From assembly GCA_963575645.1 (NCBI GenBank), contig OY754469.1, forward strand, positions 39,576,753 to 39,640,752: a stretch of 64,000 nucleotides of DNA, written 5' to 3'. The translations under genes were made by a program, and so were the position numbers. Positions 22,404 through 34,641 of this stretch are shown piece by piece (within the stretch, counting starts at the first letter, position 1; each line of letters starts with the position of its first letter). Below the pieces are notes generated by a model that was not told the DNA's origin, did not search any database, and saw only the letters and a list, made by a program, of their open reading frames with translations. The DNA comes from Xanthostigma xanthostigma. Taxonomy: Eukaryota > Arthropoda > Insecta > Raphidioptera > Raphidiidae.

Positions 22404-23315
22404 AAGTTACGCAAAAACACGAACAGTCATTCTTGTAGTATACAAACAAGTGCACACCGAAGCACGTTTGTTTACTCTTGCGTATGTGTCTACAAGTCTG
22501 ACGTTACACTTCAAGCCATCATAGTGGGCAGTGTTTATTGTCGAAAAAAAATGAATATTTTTTTAGTTTTATTATTATCACACAAGGATACTCACGACTG
22601 CAGGAGTCAAGCAAAATATTAATTCCCAAACTAATTTTACAAATTCCTTTTCAAAAAGTATTTCTAAATTTTATTTTTTAGCCAGGTATTCGTATTATTT
22701 TCAGTCTTATTTTTTTATTACTATGATCCTGGGGGGAGGTGTTTACCCCCCCATATCTCCGCCCTTGGTCATACTGCGTCTAAAAGTAATAATTCACGCA
22801 CTAGATAGATATCTACATTAATCATCTATAAAATCGTCATTTTACATGTATAAATACAAAAAATAAAGATTTTAATTTTAGTGCAAAATATAGTTAAAAA
22901 ATTAATTAATAATTGATTAATTAAAACAGACGCTATACTCTGTAAATTTCTGTTCTGCGTTTAAATTAATATTTTAACAAGCTTTTGTTCGTTTTTCAAT
23001 TTGTGTTCGTAATTACTTTCTCGTTACGAACAGATACTTTTATATTAATTAAGACATTGCAAACTGTGTTCATACGTACATGACCCAGATATAAGTTTCA
23101 ACTTTCAATCAATAGTTACAAAGTTTTCTCATCCTTTCGTTAATCTACCAAGTTCAGCTTTTGTATTATGAAACGCCAATTTTCCTGAGCGCTCGATGTC
23201 TAAAGCACTTTTCTGAGTTTAAGAATTGCCGATCGCGTATTCGCCGGGTGTGTGACGGCAGCACCGCTGACCGTCCGTAATTTTTCATACTCATAACATT
23301 ACGTCAATGGAGCAT
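22404..23315. other. No gene recognised
   Basis: AT-rich, with a C/G-run pair (GGGGGGAGG...CCCCCC at about 22731-22752) suggestive of a decayed hAT end. Confidence 0.35.
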
Positions 23316-23872
23316 TTTGAAGTAAAACTTCTTTAGGCACGCTTGACTTAGGGAGTAAGCTGGTAAATGCCTGACGAAAGCGTTTACGGAAGTGCATCAT
23401 CGGACGAGGCGAACGGTACTTGAGAGGGAGATATAAGTTAGTGAAGATAGTATTTGAGAGAGTTACGTTTCGTATATTGGAAGTTGAGAGGGGGATATAA
23501 GTTAGTGAATGCGACAAAGACGGAGCATTAATCGAAATTCTTTTTTTTTTGACAACTATTTGACGTTTAAAATGAAAACAATTGTTTTTGTATCAAAAAT
23601 ACATTTCATCGAATTTTGCTGCATTTTGTAACGGGAAATAATGTAGGTTAGTTAATAAGTCCTTTTAAATTAAATTAATAAATATACATATTTTGCTTAT
23701 TAATTAATTAAAAATTATATTTTAAACATTTCGTCTTTGTAGATATGTGCTACAGAGTGAGGTTATATTGTGTCGTTAAATCAGGATGTCAAATCAAAAT
23801 ATGGTGATATATATATGGCAGGAAGAAGTTTTACTTCAGTCGTGTGGTCTAAAGCACACTCGCTTTTTTTTA
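23316..23872. mobile_element. Repeat family B, copy 1 (GAAGTAAAACTTCTT ends)
   Basis: The left end GAAGTAAAACTTCTTTAGGC and the right end GGCAGGAAGAAGTTTTACTT, then CAGTCGTGTGGTCTAAAGCA, recur at 50995-51585. Left and right ends share a self-complementary GAAGTAAAACTTC core. The copies share GGAGTAAGCTGGT[AG]AATGC and GAGAGGGAGATA inside. Confidence 0.7.
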
Positions 23873-23984
23873 AATGACTAATAATAATTAAACAAAAACT
23901 TTAATTAGGTACCGAAATTTTTATACCCAGTTAGAGTGATATAGTGTTTATGTTTTTGCATTGAAAAACATAATATTGAGTCTG

Positions 23985-25335
23985 TAATAATTTATTATCT
24001 GAGTAAATGTAAAATAAATGTATTGTTCGACGTTTACTTCTACGTAGACTACTAGCGCCGTCAGCGGGAAATAGAGCGAAACTGAGCTGCCTTGTTATTA
24101 TTGTTTTAAACCGCGAAGCTTCTTGATAAAAGATATGGCAGGGAGGGCGACGAAAACGACATCTGACGGCCACATGAAATCATACTCTATAACCGTTGCA
24201 TGATTTAGTCCACAGCTCACGCTGTGATCATTTAAGTTGTCCCCACTCTATACTCTGCATCCGGCCAATAGCGATGTCGTTGATCACATAGCGTTTCCCA
24301 GACTCCTCTATTTCAAATCCGCAGTTGCCAAGCTCAAATCCGACAACCAACAAAAGTAACCAATTGATTTTTCAATTTTTGATTAACAAAACCGAAAATA
24401 CCTGGCTATGATTTACATGTGAACCACATAGATAGACTTTTTAAAAGACCGCGCATACGTGTCAAGCACAAACCTGCACGACCTGCACATCACAAACCTG
24501 CTACCTGCACGATGTCGCACACTAGACCAGCACAAACCAATAAATTTTAGTTCAGCACGGCTAGACAGACATTGCAGGCGACCGACTGACGATCGTTGCT
24601 GGCTGCTGATTGCAGTTGCTGGTCTGATGTGCGTTACAACTTTTGTTCCGTGCTGTGCAGGTCGTGCAGGTTTATGCTTGACAAGCGTGCGCGGTCTTTA
24701 AACTCCTCTGTTTTCGTGTTCGGGTAAAAACACATTCAGCAACAAAACTTTTTGTGCTATCTGCAGTCGGTACAAAAAGATAACTAACCGACCGAACGCT
24801 GAAATTAATAGACACTTTCAAACTCCTGCATTTTATATGCAGCTCCTGCTACTCCCGGCAACTTCAACTAACTCCTCTAAATTCCGGAGGAATGCATTGC
24901 ATTCTCCTGCAGCGCCGTATCCCGGATCGTTAAGGACATTATAGTCCCATTTATAGCAGTCTCGAGGGAAAGAAAAAGTAGCCTGTCTGCTATAAAAAAG
25001 GCTTTACTGCCTACGAACCGCTCTGTTTATCGCAAAAGTTAGGAAAATCCACGAAAATAATATAATAAATGTATATTGTGTTATATTGCCTATTATATTT
25101 TTACGAAAGTGCGACGTGAGAAATATATTCAATTATAATCGAGTTATGTAATACAGTGGGGTCGCGATAATCAAACATTTGTTTAAAGGTAGATAATGTC
25201 ATCCAGGCGAGGCGGCAAGTTTTGAATGCCTGTGGTGAGTTGGTCGTATGATCGCTTACTCGCTAGTACTCATCGTGGAAGTAAACGTCGAATAAGACAT
25301 TTTTTTTACATTTTTTCAGATAATAATTATACGCA
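23985..25335. repeat. Inverted repeat pair, arms about 75 bp, enclosing a MITE
   Basis: 23985-24060 is the inverted counterpart of 25258-25335 (shared GAAGTAAACGTCGAA and TCAGATAATAA words on the plus strand of the right arm). The 1.35-kb unit may be one foldback element. It encloses the MITE at 24444-24699 and no recognisable gene. Confidence 0.55.
24444..24699. mobile_element. MITE, 256 bp, TIR AAAGACCGCGC
   Basis: AAAGACCGCGCATACGTGTC and AAACCTGCACGACCTGCAC at the left are mirrored at the right (GTGCAGGTCGTGCAGGTTTA, then TGCGCGGTCTTT). The TIR is about 45 bp. The interior contains AGCAGCCAGCAACGA-like hairpins. No coding capacity. Confidence 0.85.
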
Positions 25336-25745
25336 ATATGTCGTCGTTGGTTCTGTAATAGCTCTTATGTGCATAATTGGCAGATTTTACGTTTTTTAAA
25401 TGAAAAGATTCAGGAAACGGAGCTCTATACTCTAGTAATACCTCCAAATTAATTGTACAGTAACCAACAAGGGGAAGTAACTCTTATGTGAAAAGTTGTA
25501 TGAAATAATTCCTCCCATGTGCCAATAAATCCGAAATTAACGTTAAATATTTTTTTAAGAAAATACTTCGTCTTAATTAAACACGTATATCGTAAAGATA
25601 AGTATGAATTAGTAATATACCTCTGAAATTGCTAGTTCTTACCATCCGTCGCTGAAATAACCACTTTTTGGCTTTTCCTGCAAATTTTACATTTTTGCAC
25701 ATAAGAAGTATTACAGAACCAATGACGATGTTTTTGTTACTGCAA
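25336..25745. repeat. Inverted repeat, arms about 110-130 bp
   Basis: GTTGGTTCTGTAATAGCTCT and CTTATGTGCA at the left (about 25345) are mirrored by TGCACATAAGAAGTATTACA and GAACCAATGACGATG at the right (about 25697-25730). Inner arms include GTAATA[CT]ACCTC words. Likely a decayed foldback MITE. Confidence 0.55.
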
Positions 25746-25893
25746 CAACATAAACACTCTATCTCCTTAACTGGATATAACAATTTCGATAATATGTATA
25801 AGAGCATAAAAAATTGCTGACGGTAGGAGGTGCCGCCGTCACGCACCCAGCAAATAGAACAACTAAACTGCAAGTCCTACCGCTGAGCATTCT

Positions 25894-26364
25894 AATAGGG
25901 TATATGCACAATCTTTGAAAATATTTAAAATCATTTATTTTCATATTAAAAGTTGTCAAACACATCAAATCATTCATTAAAACATTCTTATTGATTTAGA
26001 AAATAAATATTCTTTTTGGGCAAGCTATTTTGATTATTCAAACGCGCCATTTTTGCGCGGGAGATCTGTGACGTCATATAACATGTCAACAATTTTGTTT
26101 AAATATATTTGTATTGAAAAAGAGGCAATAATTCTATGGCAATTATATGTTTACGTGGTTTTTGACGTCATACTACGGTCGAATTAATAGCATTGCGTTT
26201 CGATATTTTATATTTCGCGCGTATTTATTGTATTTTGTTTAATCAATATTTATTATTTGACAAAAATTTAAAAAGAAAAAACTATTTAGAGTTTAATCAA
26301 TTGCAATAAAGATTACAAAAAATAACATTTAAACTAAATATAAGTTACATGCATATACCCTATT
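25894..26364. mobile_element. MITE family C, copy 1 (AATAGGGTATATGCA ends)
   Basis: The left end AATAGGGTATATGCA is mirrored by TGCATATACCCTATT at the right. The interior contains TGACGTCATA and CATGTCAAC words. A related element with ends AATAGGTCATATGCAT and ATGCATATGACCCATT lies at 30143-30652. Confidence 0.75.
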
Positions 26365-26729
26365 GTGCAGGAAAGAGAAGGTCATAAAGTTGAGACCATA
26401 TATTTAATACCCTCTATATTACTAGCAAAGATCGACAGAAAGATTTAAACACTACGGTGCAGACATTTATACGTCTGTCTCACTTATTATACTCTGAGTC
26501 TCATGCGCATGTCCGTGAATGGATGCGCGTCAGTTTGCACATGGAACTAAGCTATGAAAGGCGGGTGGCTTGCTCTATTCCACTTTCTAATTGCCCCACT
26601 ACAGACGCGACACTTGCGCGCACAACGGGTCAAGTAAAGAGAAAGAGATAGAAAACAGGCATTTGCTGTCTTACTTCATGAGCCACGCTTCCACTTACGG
26701 CCACTAGTCATATAGAAGTTATAGTCCAA
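26365..26729. other. No gene recognised
   Basis: Contains one open plus frame (26457-26651) with no recognisable domain. Confidence 0.35.
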
Positions 26730-27647
26730 GAGCTAGCTACGGAAATAGGTTTGCAATTTATAGAGCAACGAAATCCCTCTAGTTAGTATGCAACACTATC
26801 ATTATTAATTAATCCGGGCGTCTGGCAGCTGTTCAGCGGTGGGTGTGAGAGTGGATGGGCAACAAAGGGGTTGTAAAATCAATTGAAGGTGTGCAATTTT
26901 TAGAGCTCTGTGTTTGGTGTGATATTATAGCTAATTATGTATTTAATTCGAATACAACAATGCCAGGCGTTTTAATTGGGGGAATAAAGTTCTTAAAAAA
27001 TTAAATAAAAACACTAAAACTTGAATATTAACAATTCGTAATAAATTGTTTCTCAAGATGTAATGAGAATAATGTTTTTTTCAGAATTAATAACAACATT
27101 CATTTTTCCTGCGTAGCTAAGGAAAACTAATTTTGACAAAAATCAAATAAGAGTGAGAGAGAGGGGGTAGCGCAGACGTCGCGTGCAACCCGGGCGGCGC
27201 GAGTTGGAGCCAGTTGCTCTTTGTCGTCGCCTGGCGGGGTGATCGACTGAATATTCGCGCCTGTATTTTTGCACACACGATTCTGAAGATCCACTCTAAT
27301 GAAAAAGTATAGGCCCAGTCCTCTATAAATGAGACGACTTTGGCACTTTTTCCCGCACCTTGGATGTTACCTGGCACTACTTTTCCCCCAATTAAAACGC
27401 CTGGCAATGTTATATTCGAATTAAATACATAATTAGCTATAATATCACACCAAACACAGAGCTCTATAAATTGCACACCTTCAATTGATTTTACAACCCC
27501 TTTGTTGCCCATCCACTCTCACACCCACCGCTGAATAGCTGCCAGGCGCCCGGATTAATTAATAATGATAGTATGACACACTAACTAGAGGGATTTCGTT
27601 GCTCTATAAATTGCAAACCTATTTCCGTAGCTAGCTCTCCGTCTATT
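26730..27647. repeat. Foldback, about 250-bp arms around a 390-bp loop
   Basis: 26730-26985 (AGCTAGCTACGGAAATAGG ... CCAGGCGTTTTAATTGGGGG) is mirrored by 27376-27647 with high identity. The loop holds an AT-rich half and a GC-rich half (about 27165-27265). A minus frame at 27117-27512 runs from the right arm into the loop but contains no domain I recognise. Transcribed through, it would form a hairpin RNA of about 250 bp. Confidence 0.85.
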
Positions 27648-28154
27648 ATTAAATATATGGATCCAACTTGATCGCTCTCTTTTTGCGCTCTCGTAGCCCA
27701 ATTTGGCAGTGTTCTTCATGTCGATAGATAAGTTAACTCAATGAAAGATTATCTGGTCTTAGTAAATTCACTAAATGCATTTCGTGTTAAGAAAATAATG
27801 TTTTGACATCAACTGTTTGCATGAAGATGTTTAGTGTCTTTAGACTATCAGGAACGAAGTATAAAATATAGATGATAGTACCATAAGCAAAGCAAAACAC
27901 CCTCGGGATTGTAAAATATGCCAGCCATTTGTTGTTTACATTCCTCTATATATCAAATTCATTTTAACCAATTCACTTTCAGACAGAACTTGCTATCTTA
28001 CGATGCCAGCCTCTTACTTTAATTCTGTTCAGGGCTGTGTCAATGTCTTTTATTTCTTTGACACTTGAGCAAAATGATCCAAAATTTCTGCTCGTATTAG
28101 TTTTTATTTTGTCAATTCTAATATACAGGCTGGCCGGTAAACCTTCTCTGTAAG
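27648..28154. other. No gene recognised
   Basis: Non-repetitive-looking AT-rich DNA, ending in the left target duplication TCTGTAAG (28147-28154) of the next element. Confidence 0.35.
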
Positions 28155-28642
28155 CAGTGCCGGATTAAGACTTCTTGATGACCTAAGCATTTCTTGCTTA
28201 TGGGCCCCCATCTCCATGTTCCGTTTATAAAAAAATTCAAATTGATAGAAAAAAGTTAAAAAGCATAGATTTTTAGGAAAAAATTGAATTTTACAATCAA
28301 TGCTGTCATTGAAAATTTGGCTGTCTATAAAATCGGACCTTAGGCATTTTTATACAATTAATAGAAAAAAGTTTCCACACTTTAAAATTAAAAATTGAAG
28401 CCTTAAGAAATAATGTTATTTTCGTTTTCTTTTTCAAAAATAAATTATTAGTTATTTTTAACTTTTATACTTCTAAATACATATCAATAGATCAAATTTT
28501 TGAGAACATGACAAAAAGAAAAAAAAATTGTTGACGCGGTTTAGTGAGGTACTTTTCATTTCTGAGTTGTGCTTCTTGGTGCCCCTTGAGACGTGATTCC
28601 CTAAGCAATTGCTTACTTTGTTTATAGGTTAATCCGGCACTG
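28155..28642. mobile_element. hAT-type element, 488 bp, perfect 8-bp TSD
   Basis: Terminal inverted repeat CAGTGCCGGATTAA / TTAATCCGGCACTG, flanked on both sides by TCTGTAAG (28147-28154 and 28643-28650). TIR and TSD length place it in hAT. There is no transposase ORF. Confidence 0.93.
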
Positions 28643-29634
28643 TCTGTAAGACTTGAATTAAAATAACAAAAGATGACTCTAGTAAAAAACCTAACAGTTT
28701 TCGAACTATTTCAACTTTTTAAATAATTAAAATAGTTGGTATGTACTAAAAAACGAAACCCTTTTTCGAGAAACTACCTTCCTCTCAAAAATACGTTATC
28801 TCACCTACCCTCCTCCTCTTCGAGAAATAACACACCGTGAAGAGTTTGGTTGTAGGTAAGATAAAAGAAATAAATAAAGATAAATAAATTAAAATTGAAG
28901 AAATATGTAAATAAATATCAAGTGGAATTTGGAAAAAACTTTGAAAAAAAAACATTACTATCAGCCGGCCGATAGTAGTGTTTGAGACACTCTACTATCA
29001 GCCAGCTGATAATAATGTTCATTTTAAATTTAACATATCATTATCCATAATTACAAATTCTTTTCTTCATTTATATTTATAAAATTTCGCTTCAAACTTC
29101 ATTAATTTGAATTCTTAATAATGATAACTTTTTCTTCATAAATTATAGAGGATTTATTGTAATCTGATGATGTGCCTATTATGATACGAAAGCAGCTCAT
29201 TAAAGGTTTTTCAAACTTTTTAAACAAAAAATTTTTTTTTGGAATGTGGTCTTCCCAAGCATCTAATATTGATATGTATTTCCAAAACTCTTCACCGCAT
29301 CTATCATATAATTTTATGCTAAATTCTAGTAATTAAATTTTGCCCTGTCAACTAACGCACTCCGGGATTGATGCTTCCAACACCGGCTAGACGTGTGTCC
29401 TAGCTACATAACTGTGAGATAATAGTGCGTAGTTTGTATCACATTAGGGCGTTAATTCGGCTCTCTAATTGAATTTATTGTAGTTGGTGACCTCTTGTCT
29501 ATTAAAAATAAATTATGCGTCATCACGTTCCATACTGCTACGGACTGCTTGCACTATTTAAAATATTCGACCATACACTCGTGGACTGTTCGTGTCTCAA
29601 GCAATAGTTATTTACTTTGTTACAAATCTTTGAT
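28643..29634. other. AT-rich non-coding DNA
   Basis: Holds small self-complementary words (CTATCAGCCGGCCGATAG at about 28958, and a related CTATCAGCCAGCTGATAA at about 28995). No gene is seen. Confidence 0.35.
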
Positions 29635-29870
29635 TAACGTCTAAATAGAACTCTTCAAATAAATAAAATTGTCGACCAATTTTTCTCAGACCAATATATT
29701 GACAGAAAATAATAAAATTACAAATCAATATTACACAAGATGACGTTTCGATCCGGATCGAAACGTCATCTTGTGTAATATTGATTTGTAATTTTATTAT
29801 TTTCTGTCAATATATTGGTCTGAGAAAAATTGGTCGACAATTTTATTTATTTATTTTGTTTATTATAATT
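29635..29870. repeat. Perfect 196-bp palindrome without spacer
   Basis: 29657-29852 is an exact palindrome: 98-bp arms meet at ATCC|GGAT (29754/29755) and I found no mismatch when comparing them base by base. Preceding it is CAAATCTTTGATTAACGTCT (about 29630), a family end also seen at 33400, 62246 and 62327. The arm's inner part is ...GACGTTTCGATCC, which matches the right half of the related element at 33093-33425. Confidence 0.9.
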
Positions 29871-30142
29871 TTTTAAAGTTAACAAAAAATGACAAATCTA
29901 TCAAAAAATTATAATAAATAAAATAAATAACTTTTAAATATTTATATGACTTAATCTTGTTCAGTATATATGTAAAAAGGGCTTCACGAAGCAAAAAATT
30001 TATAGGCCAATTATTTTTTGTTGTTGTCAATGGAGGCGTTTTTTCGAAAAAAAAGCGTCACTTTTTTCAAATAATTTTAAGGTTTTTTTCTAGGAAACGT
30101 CATTCTTTCAAGTGTTTATTAAGATGACACCATAATTTAATC

Positions 30143-30652
30143 AATAGGTCATATGCATGAGACTCCAAATTGGCTTAAATTTTTATTTGGAAATATATTT
30201 TAGTCTCTGATCATATCGTAATGGTTATTTTATTAATCTAATCACTGAAATAAATACAAATAATAAAAAAGAAATGTAGAAAATACGCGCTATTTTCGAA
30301 TTTTCAAAACGCAGCTTGACGTCAGAGTATATATCAATAACAGTTTCCATTGCGACTGTGTCGTCTCACAGTAAGATTATGTCAGTATTTAAAGAAAACA
30401 ACAAATAAACTTTATTTAGAACATAGACAATTTGACATCAAGGTTGACATGCATCATATATCATGACGTCACATAAGCTCGCCAACATGGCCGATTGTTT
30501 AAACTGTCTATTTATAATTGTGAAATTTAATATTTTTTTTCTTATGATAATATTACTTACATTTTTAAATGATTATCAATTTTTTCCCCTATTATGGTTG
30601 ACTAAATAATCTATTAAAAATATAAAAAAATACACATGCATATGACCCATTA
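30143..30652. mobile_element. MITE family C, copy 2
   Basis: Left AATAGGTCATATGCATGAG is mirrored by right ACATGCATATGACCCATT. Like the copy at 25894-26364 it contains TGACGTCA words and a long AT-rich middle. It is non-coding. Confidence 0.75.
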
Positions 30653-31560
30653 TTTAAATTGTTATTCAACAGGGGGCTGTGCACGCGAGCTGTTACGGCC
30701 GCACGAAACCCTATTTTCAACTTTAAATTAAAACTATAAATAATAGAGATAGGGCCCCGGGAGATGAGACTTTTTATTGGAAATTTCCTCCTCTTTACGA
30801 ATCTTTTTTACCAATTTTGGCTATCGCTTATGGTTTTTAAGATATCAGCGAAAAACTAAATACCTTTTTTCTTTCATCTTAATTTTTTTTATAACTTTTG
30901 CAGTTTCTTATGTGCTAATAAAGTATTTAAAAAAAATTTCTAGACGTCATTCCGAATCAAGTCTTAACACGTTTTTGAGTTTGTTAACTAGACTATTGAT
31001 ACTTTGCGTGAATGAATGAATGTTTCAACTAAAATAAAAAATTTGCTTTCGCTTTCGATTATTTTGAAATATACCATCTCCAGTTTTTATTAAAAGCGAT
31101 ACGTTTTGTACAGTCCACGAGTGTATGGTCGCAGAGTAAAACGCATTATGTGGCTTCCGTCGGTGTCGTAACAGCGGATACGGAAAAGGTTGCCGTTGCA
31201 TAACTTCCTTTATTACCGTGTTAAAAAAACTACGCGCGAAACACGTGTAAAAAAACAATGCCAGTTAATTATTATACAGATATTAATCCCGGAATTATTA
31301 TGTTAATTTGTTGGGGAAATAAAAGCTAATACTCTGATAAATGGCTTAAATACTCTTATTAACCAGGATCGTAGTACAATTTTTTTACCATTCCAACCAC
31401 CGCCGGGTGGCAGTTTCAGGGGGCGCCAAAATCACAATATAATATGCTTGAAAACAACACCAAATCTGTTCTTTTTCCAATTTACTCAATCTGCTTGTTT
31501 TCTGACAGTTTTACAACCCATGTGATGGCACCCGTTCACAAAAAAATGCCAACCATTATA
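30653..31560. other. No gene recognised
   Basis: AT-rich. Open frames at 30777-31019 and 31025-31258 have no recognisable domain. CACGAGTGTATGGTCG (about 31117) is the inverse of a word near 29570. Confidence 0.35.
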
Positions 31561-32024
31561 CAGGTGAGTTTTAAGTGCTTTTTTCTTACAGCGTGTAAAA
31601 ATCAAATAGACGAGCAAATATTTCAAATAGTTTTTTTATCAAAACTCAAAAATAAGAAAGAAACAGCATTTCGAAGTTTAAATAAATTTTATTAAATTTT
31701 CTTTAATTTTGAGGTCGGTCCTGGGGTTATATTATGTCACTATGGAAATAAGTTGTTATTATCAAGTAAGTGTATTGTTCTGTTTTTGAGAGAATTGTGT
31801 GTGCCTCAATTATTTTTGATAATAATAACATATTTCCATAGTCACATAATATAACCCCAGGACTGACCTCAAAATTAAAGAAAATTTAATAACATTTATT
31901 TAAACTTCGAAAGGCTGTTCCTCTCTTATTTTTGAGTTTTGATAAAAAAACTATTTGAAATATTTGCTCGTCTATTTGATTTTTACACGCTGTAAAAAAA
32001 AGCATCAACTTAAAACTCATCCTG
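31561..32024. mobile_element. Foldback MITE with TA duplication (Tc1/mariner-like)
   Basis: CAGGTGAGTTTTAAG at the left is mirrored by CTTAAAACTCATCCTG at the right, flanked on both sides by TATA/TA. The arms are about 205 bp each around a centre near 31790 and are highly similar. TA flanks and CAGG... ends suggest the Tc1/mariner superfamily. No transposase is present. Confidence 0.8.
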
Positions 32025-33092
32025 TATAGGTATTTGTGAGTTTTTTAAGTAATTTATCTCAAACACTAGAGAGAGGGGGCATCATTATCAAGTTTCTGCC
32101 CGGTTCGAAAAAATCGTAAATTCGGGACTGATTCCAACCCACAAGTGGAGGAATGTTACTAGCTTAGGTCACTTTTCAAAACTTGACGATATTTTTTTTG
32201 TTTTGAGGTCCCCCGAATCCAAAAAAAACATATTTTGCATAGCATGAAGCTCTCGGCTCGCTTTGGGCATCATGATGCGCAGTTCAAGGGTCAGACGCAC
32301 AGCGCAAGAATCCCAAACTTTCTGCCCTTGTGGTGTAAAATAATATTAAACATAATATGAACATGTTGAGGTGTACTGTCTGCACTTTTCACCCGGCACA
32401 ATAAGTCCACTATCAAGAAAAGTTTGAGTTAAAGTTTTCTAGCTTATATAATCTTTAAAAGTTTTTAAAAACTTTACAGATTAAGATAAACAGGTTCTGT
32501 CTGAAATCTTGCGAAAACATACTTAGAACCTATATACAGAATGTTTCAAACAAGAAACGGGAAATACTTCCGGGGCCTGTGATTAATTTTAATAAAAAAT
32601 TGTGAGCGAAGCGTAAGTACAATTTTCCGCTATGTTGTAAATACTTTAGCTACTATGTGTTGTAAATTGTTACTATGTGTTTATATAATTTCTATAATAA
32701 TTACAATGACTTGGCAAATACACGGCACCATATTCTACTAATTAAAATACTTTATTCTTAAGTGTTCTGCTTAGATTTACTTAGTAATCGAAATAGTAAA
32801 TTATTCTTTCATAATTATGGTGCCGTGCAATTGCCAATTCAATATAATTAAATCTACTGCAGTTTCTAAAACTGACAAACCTAGAAAACAGAATCTAAAT
32901 TAATAAGCTATTTATCTATATTATGCAAGCTATTATTATTACTTTCCTTATTAATTCCATATTTATATTTAGTACCTACCTATGTATATGAGTAGTTGTA
33001 TTTCAACAACTTTTCGTGCATATAGCCAAAGTTGCTGACCACGTAATAAAAAAAAATATATAATTAAATATTATAGAAATAAAAATGTCAAA
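32025..33092. other. Non-coding, with a family A fragment and a small MITE
   Basis: 32130-32235 is a fragment of repeat family A (CCAACCCACAAGTGG, GAGGTCCCCCGAATCC). 32712-32835 is a 124-bp palindromic MITE (TGGCAAATACACGGCACCA mirrored by TGGTGCCGTGCAATTGCCA). No gene is seen. Confidence 0.55.
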
Positions 33093-33425
33093 TTAAATAA
33101 AATTGTTGACCAATTTTTCTCAGACCATACGATATATTGACAAAAAATAATAAAAATCTTGCGTGAAATCTATTAGATAATAAATTACTTAATACCATTG
33201 GCTAACGTATTATACGTTTATCTATGTTAATACTAATTAATTTTTATATTTTTTAGATATTTCTGAAGAAGATCCAAATCCGGATCGAAACGTCATCTTG
33301 TGTTATATTGATTTGTATTTTTATTATTTTTTGTCAATATATCGTATGGTCTGAGAAAAATTGGTCAACAATTTTATTTAATTGAAGAGTTCTATTCAGA
33401 CGTTAATCAAAGATTTTAAAAATGT
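33093..33425. mobile_element. Relative of the perfect palindrome, with unpaired middle
   Basis: AAAATTGTTGACCAATTTTT and CTCAGACCATACGATATATT at the left are mirrored at 33330-33382. The middle is non-palindromic and carries CTGAAGA-A-GATCC/GGATC-GAAACG at 33263-33292. It ends with the family terminus TTCAGACGTTAATCAAAGA. It seems to show the ancestral arrangement from which 29657-29852 arose. Confidence 0.7.
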
Positions 33426-33449
33426 CTAATATTGATACGGTCTCTATAA

Positions 33450-33566
33450 GGCCTAGTTTATATGAGAGGCGTTCAACGCGCGTTTACAGTTTCTATACAA
33501 TTGTATAGAAACTGTAAACGCGCGTTGGGCCAACGCGCGTTGAACGCCTCTCATATAAACTAGGCC
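33450..33566. mobile_element. PIF/Harbinger-like MITE, 117 bp, TAA TSD
   Basis: Ends GGCCTAGTTTATATGAGAGG and its complement are flanked by TAA on both sides (33447-33449 and 33567-33569), fitting the 3-bp TWA duplications of PIF/Harbinger. A second palindrome (AACGCGCGTTTACAGTTTCT around CAATTG) lies inside the left part, so the element is a palindrome within a palindrome. Confidence 0.8.
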
Positions 33567-34490
33567 TAAATGTCTATAGGCAATTGATTAGGTAACAATT
33601 TATAACAAAGTTGTTGGACAGGTACTTCCATAGACACTATCTAAAATAACTGACTTGGTTTTACATGAGATCTCACAACTTTTTGTAGCGGAAAAACTGC
33701 GCTGCGAGACTTGGCATTTTTTCACATTTTATGTTTTTGATGGGATGTCATTTCTTTTTGTAGACTATCCTCCTTTTTTTTCTCGGTTAATATATCTTGT
33801 TCGTCAGCTACTGATTTTCTTAAAGCCCACTCCCTGTCTCTATTGATTTTTCGAATAATAAAATTTTGATATTTTTCATTTTTTCCTTCCTTTATAGGCT
33901 AAACGCTAACTAAAAAACAAGATTTCAAATTTGTGACACTGCTAGAAGTATCTTAGAATTTTGATGATTGGTAGATGTGTCAGTGACAAAATTAAAGAAC
34001 TTTTTTTTTTATTTTTAATAGCGATAATTCGTAAACTGCAAGGTTTAATTATTAGGTATATTGGCAATATAGACAGTTATAGTATGTCCTCTTAATCACT
34101 AAAAATTCAAACTTCTTGCTTTATCCACAACGAAGTTACACGGGGGTCAACAGTGCCGTGAGTCGCTTCGAGAAAAGGATGGTACGGCAGTGCTCGACTT
34201 GGCAGGGGCACTACCGTGCCCCCTGATACGTTAAATTTTATCTGGCGTGTATAGTCGCCTTTAAAATAGAAATCTATTATTTCATTAGGTATATAATTCT
34301 TCAAATTCCGTACCAATTTTTTTAATTCAATAAAACATAACTTTAGAACTTCTATCATCATGAGAAACATTTCAAAAAATATTCTTCAATCAGTTTTTAA
34401 ATTAAATCCGTTCAAAAACATACATACGAAGAATTTTATGTATTAGAATATTCTTAAATAAACAGTATACTGTGTCAATAACAATAGTAA
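33567..34490. other. No gene recognised
   Basis: AT-rich DNA. Frames at 33655-33846 (plus) and 34107-34370 (minus) show no recognisable domain. Confidence 0.35.
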
Positions 34491-34641
34491 GTTCATTCCA
34501 AGCAGCCAGCAAACGGTTACGAAATCGTCACCCGCATGCGCAGTAGGTAAAACGAAGCTGTTAGTGGCGTTAGAACACGTTTTAGCTAGCGCGCATGCGG
34601 GTGACGATTTCGAAACCGTTTGCTGGCTGCTTGGAACGAAC
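34491..34641. mobile_element. MITE, 151 bp, 51-bp TIRs
   Basis: GTTCATTCCAAGCAGCCAGC plus about 31 further bases are mirrored at the right with two mismatches in 51. The arms include AAATCGTCACCCGCATGCGC. The middle is only about 49 bp. Confidence 0.85.
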
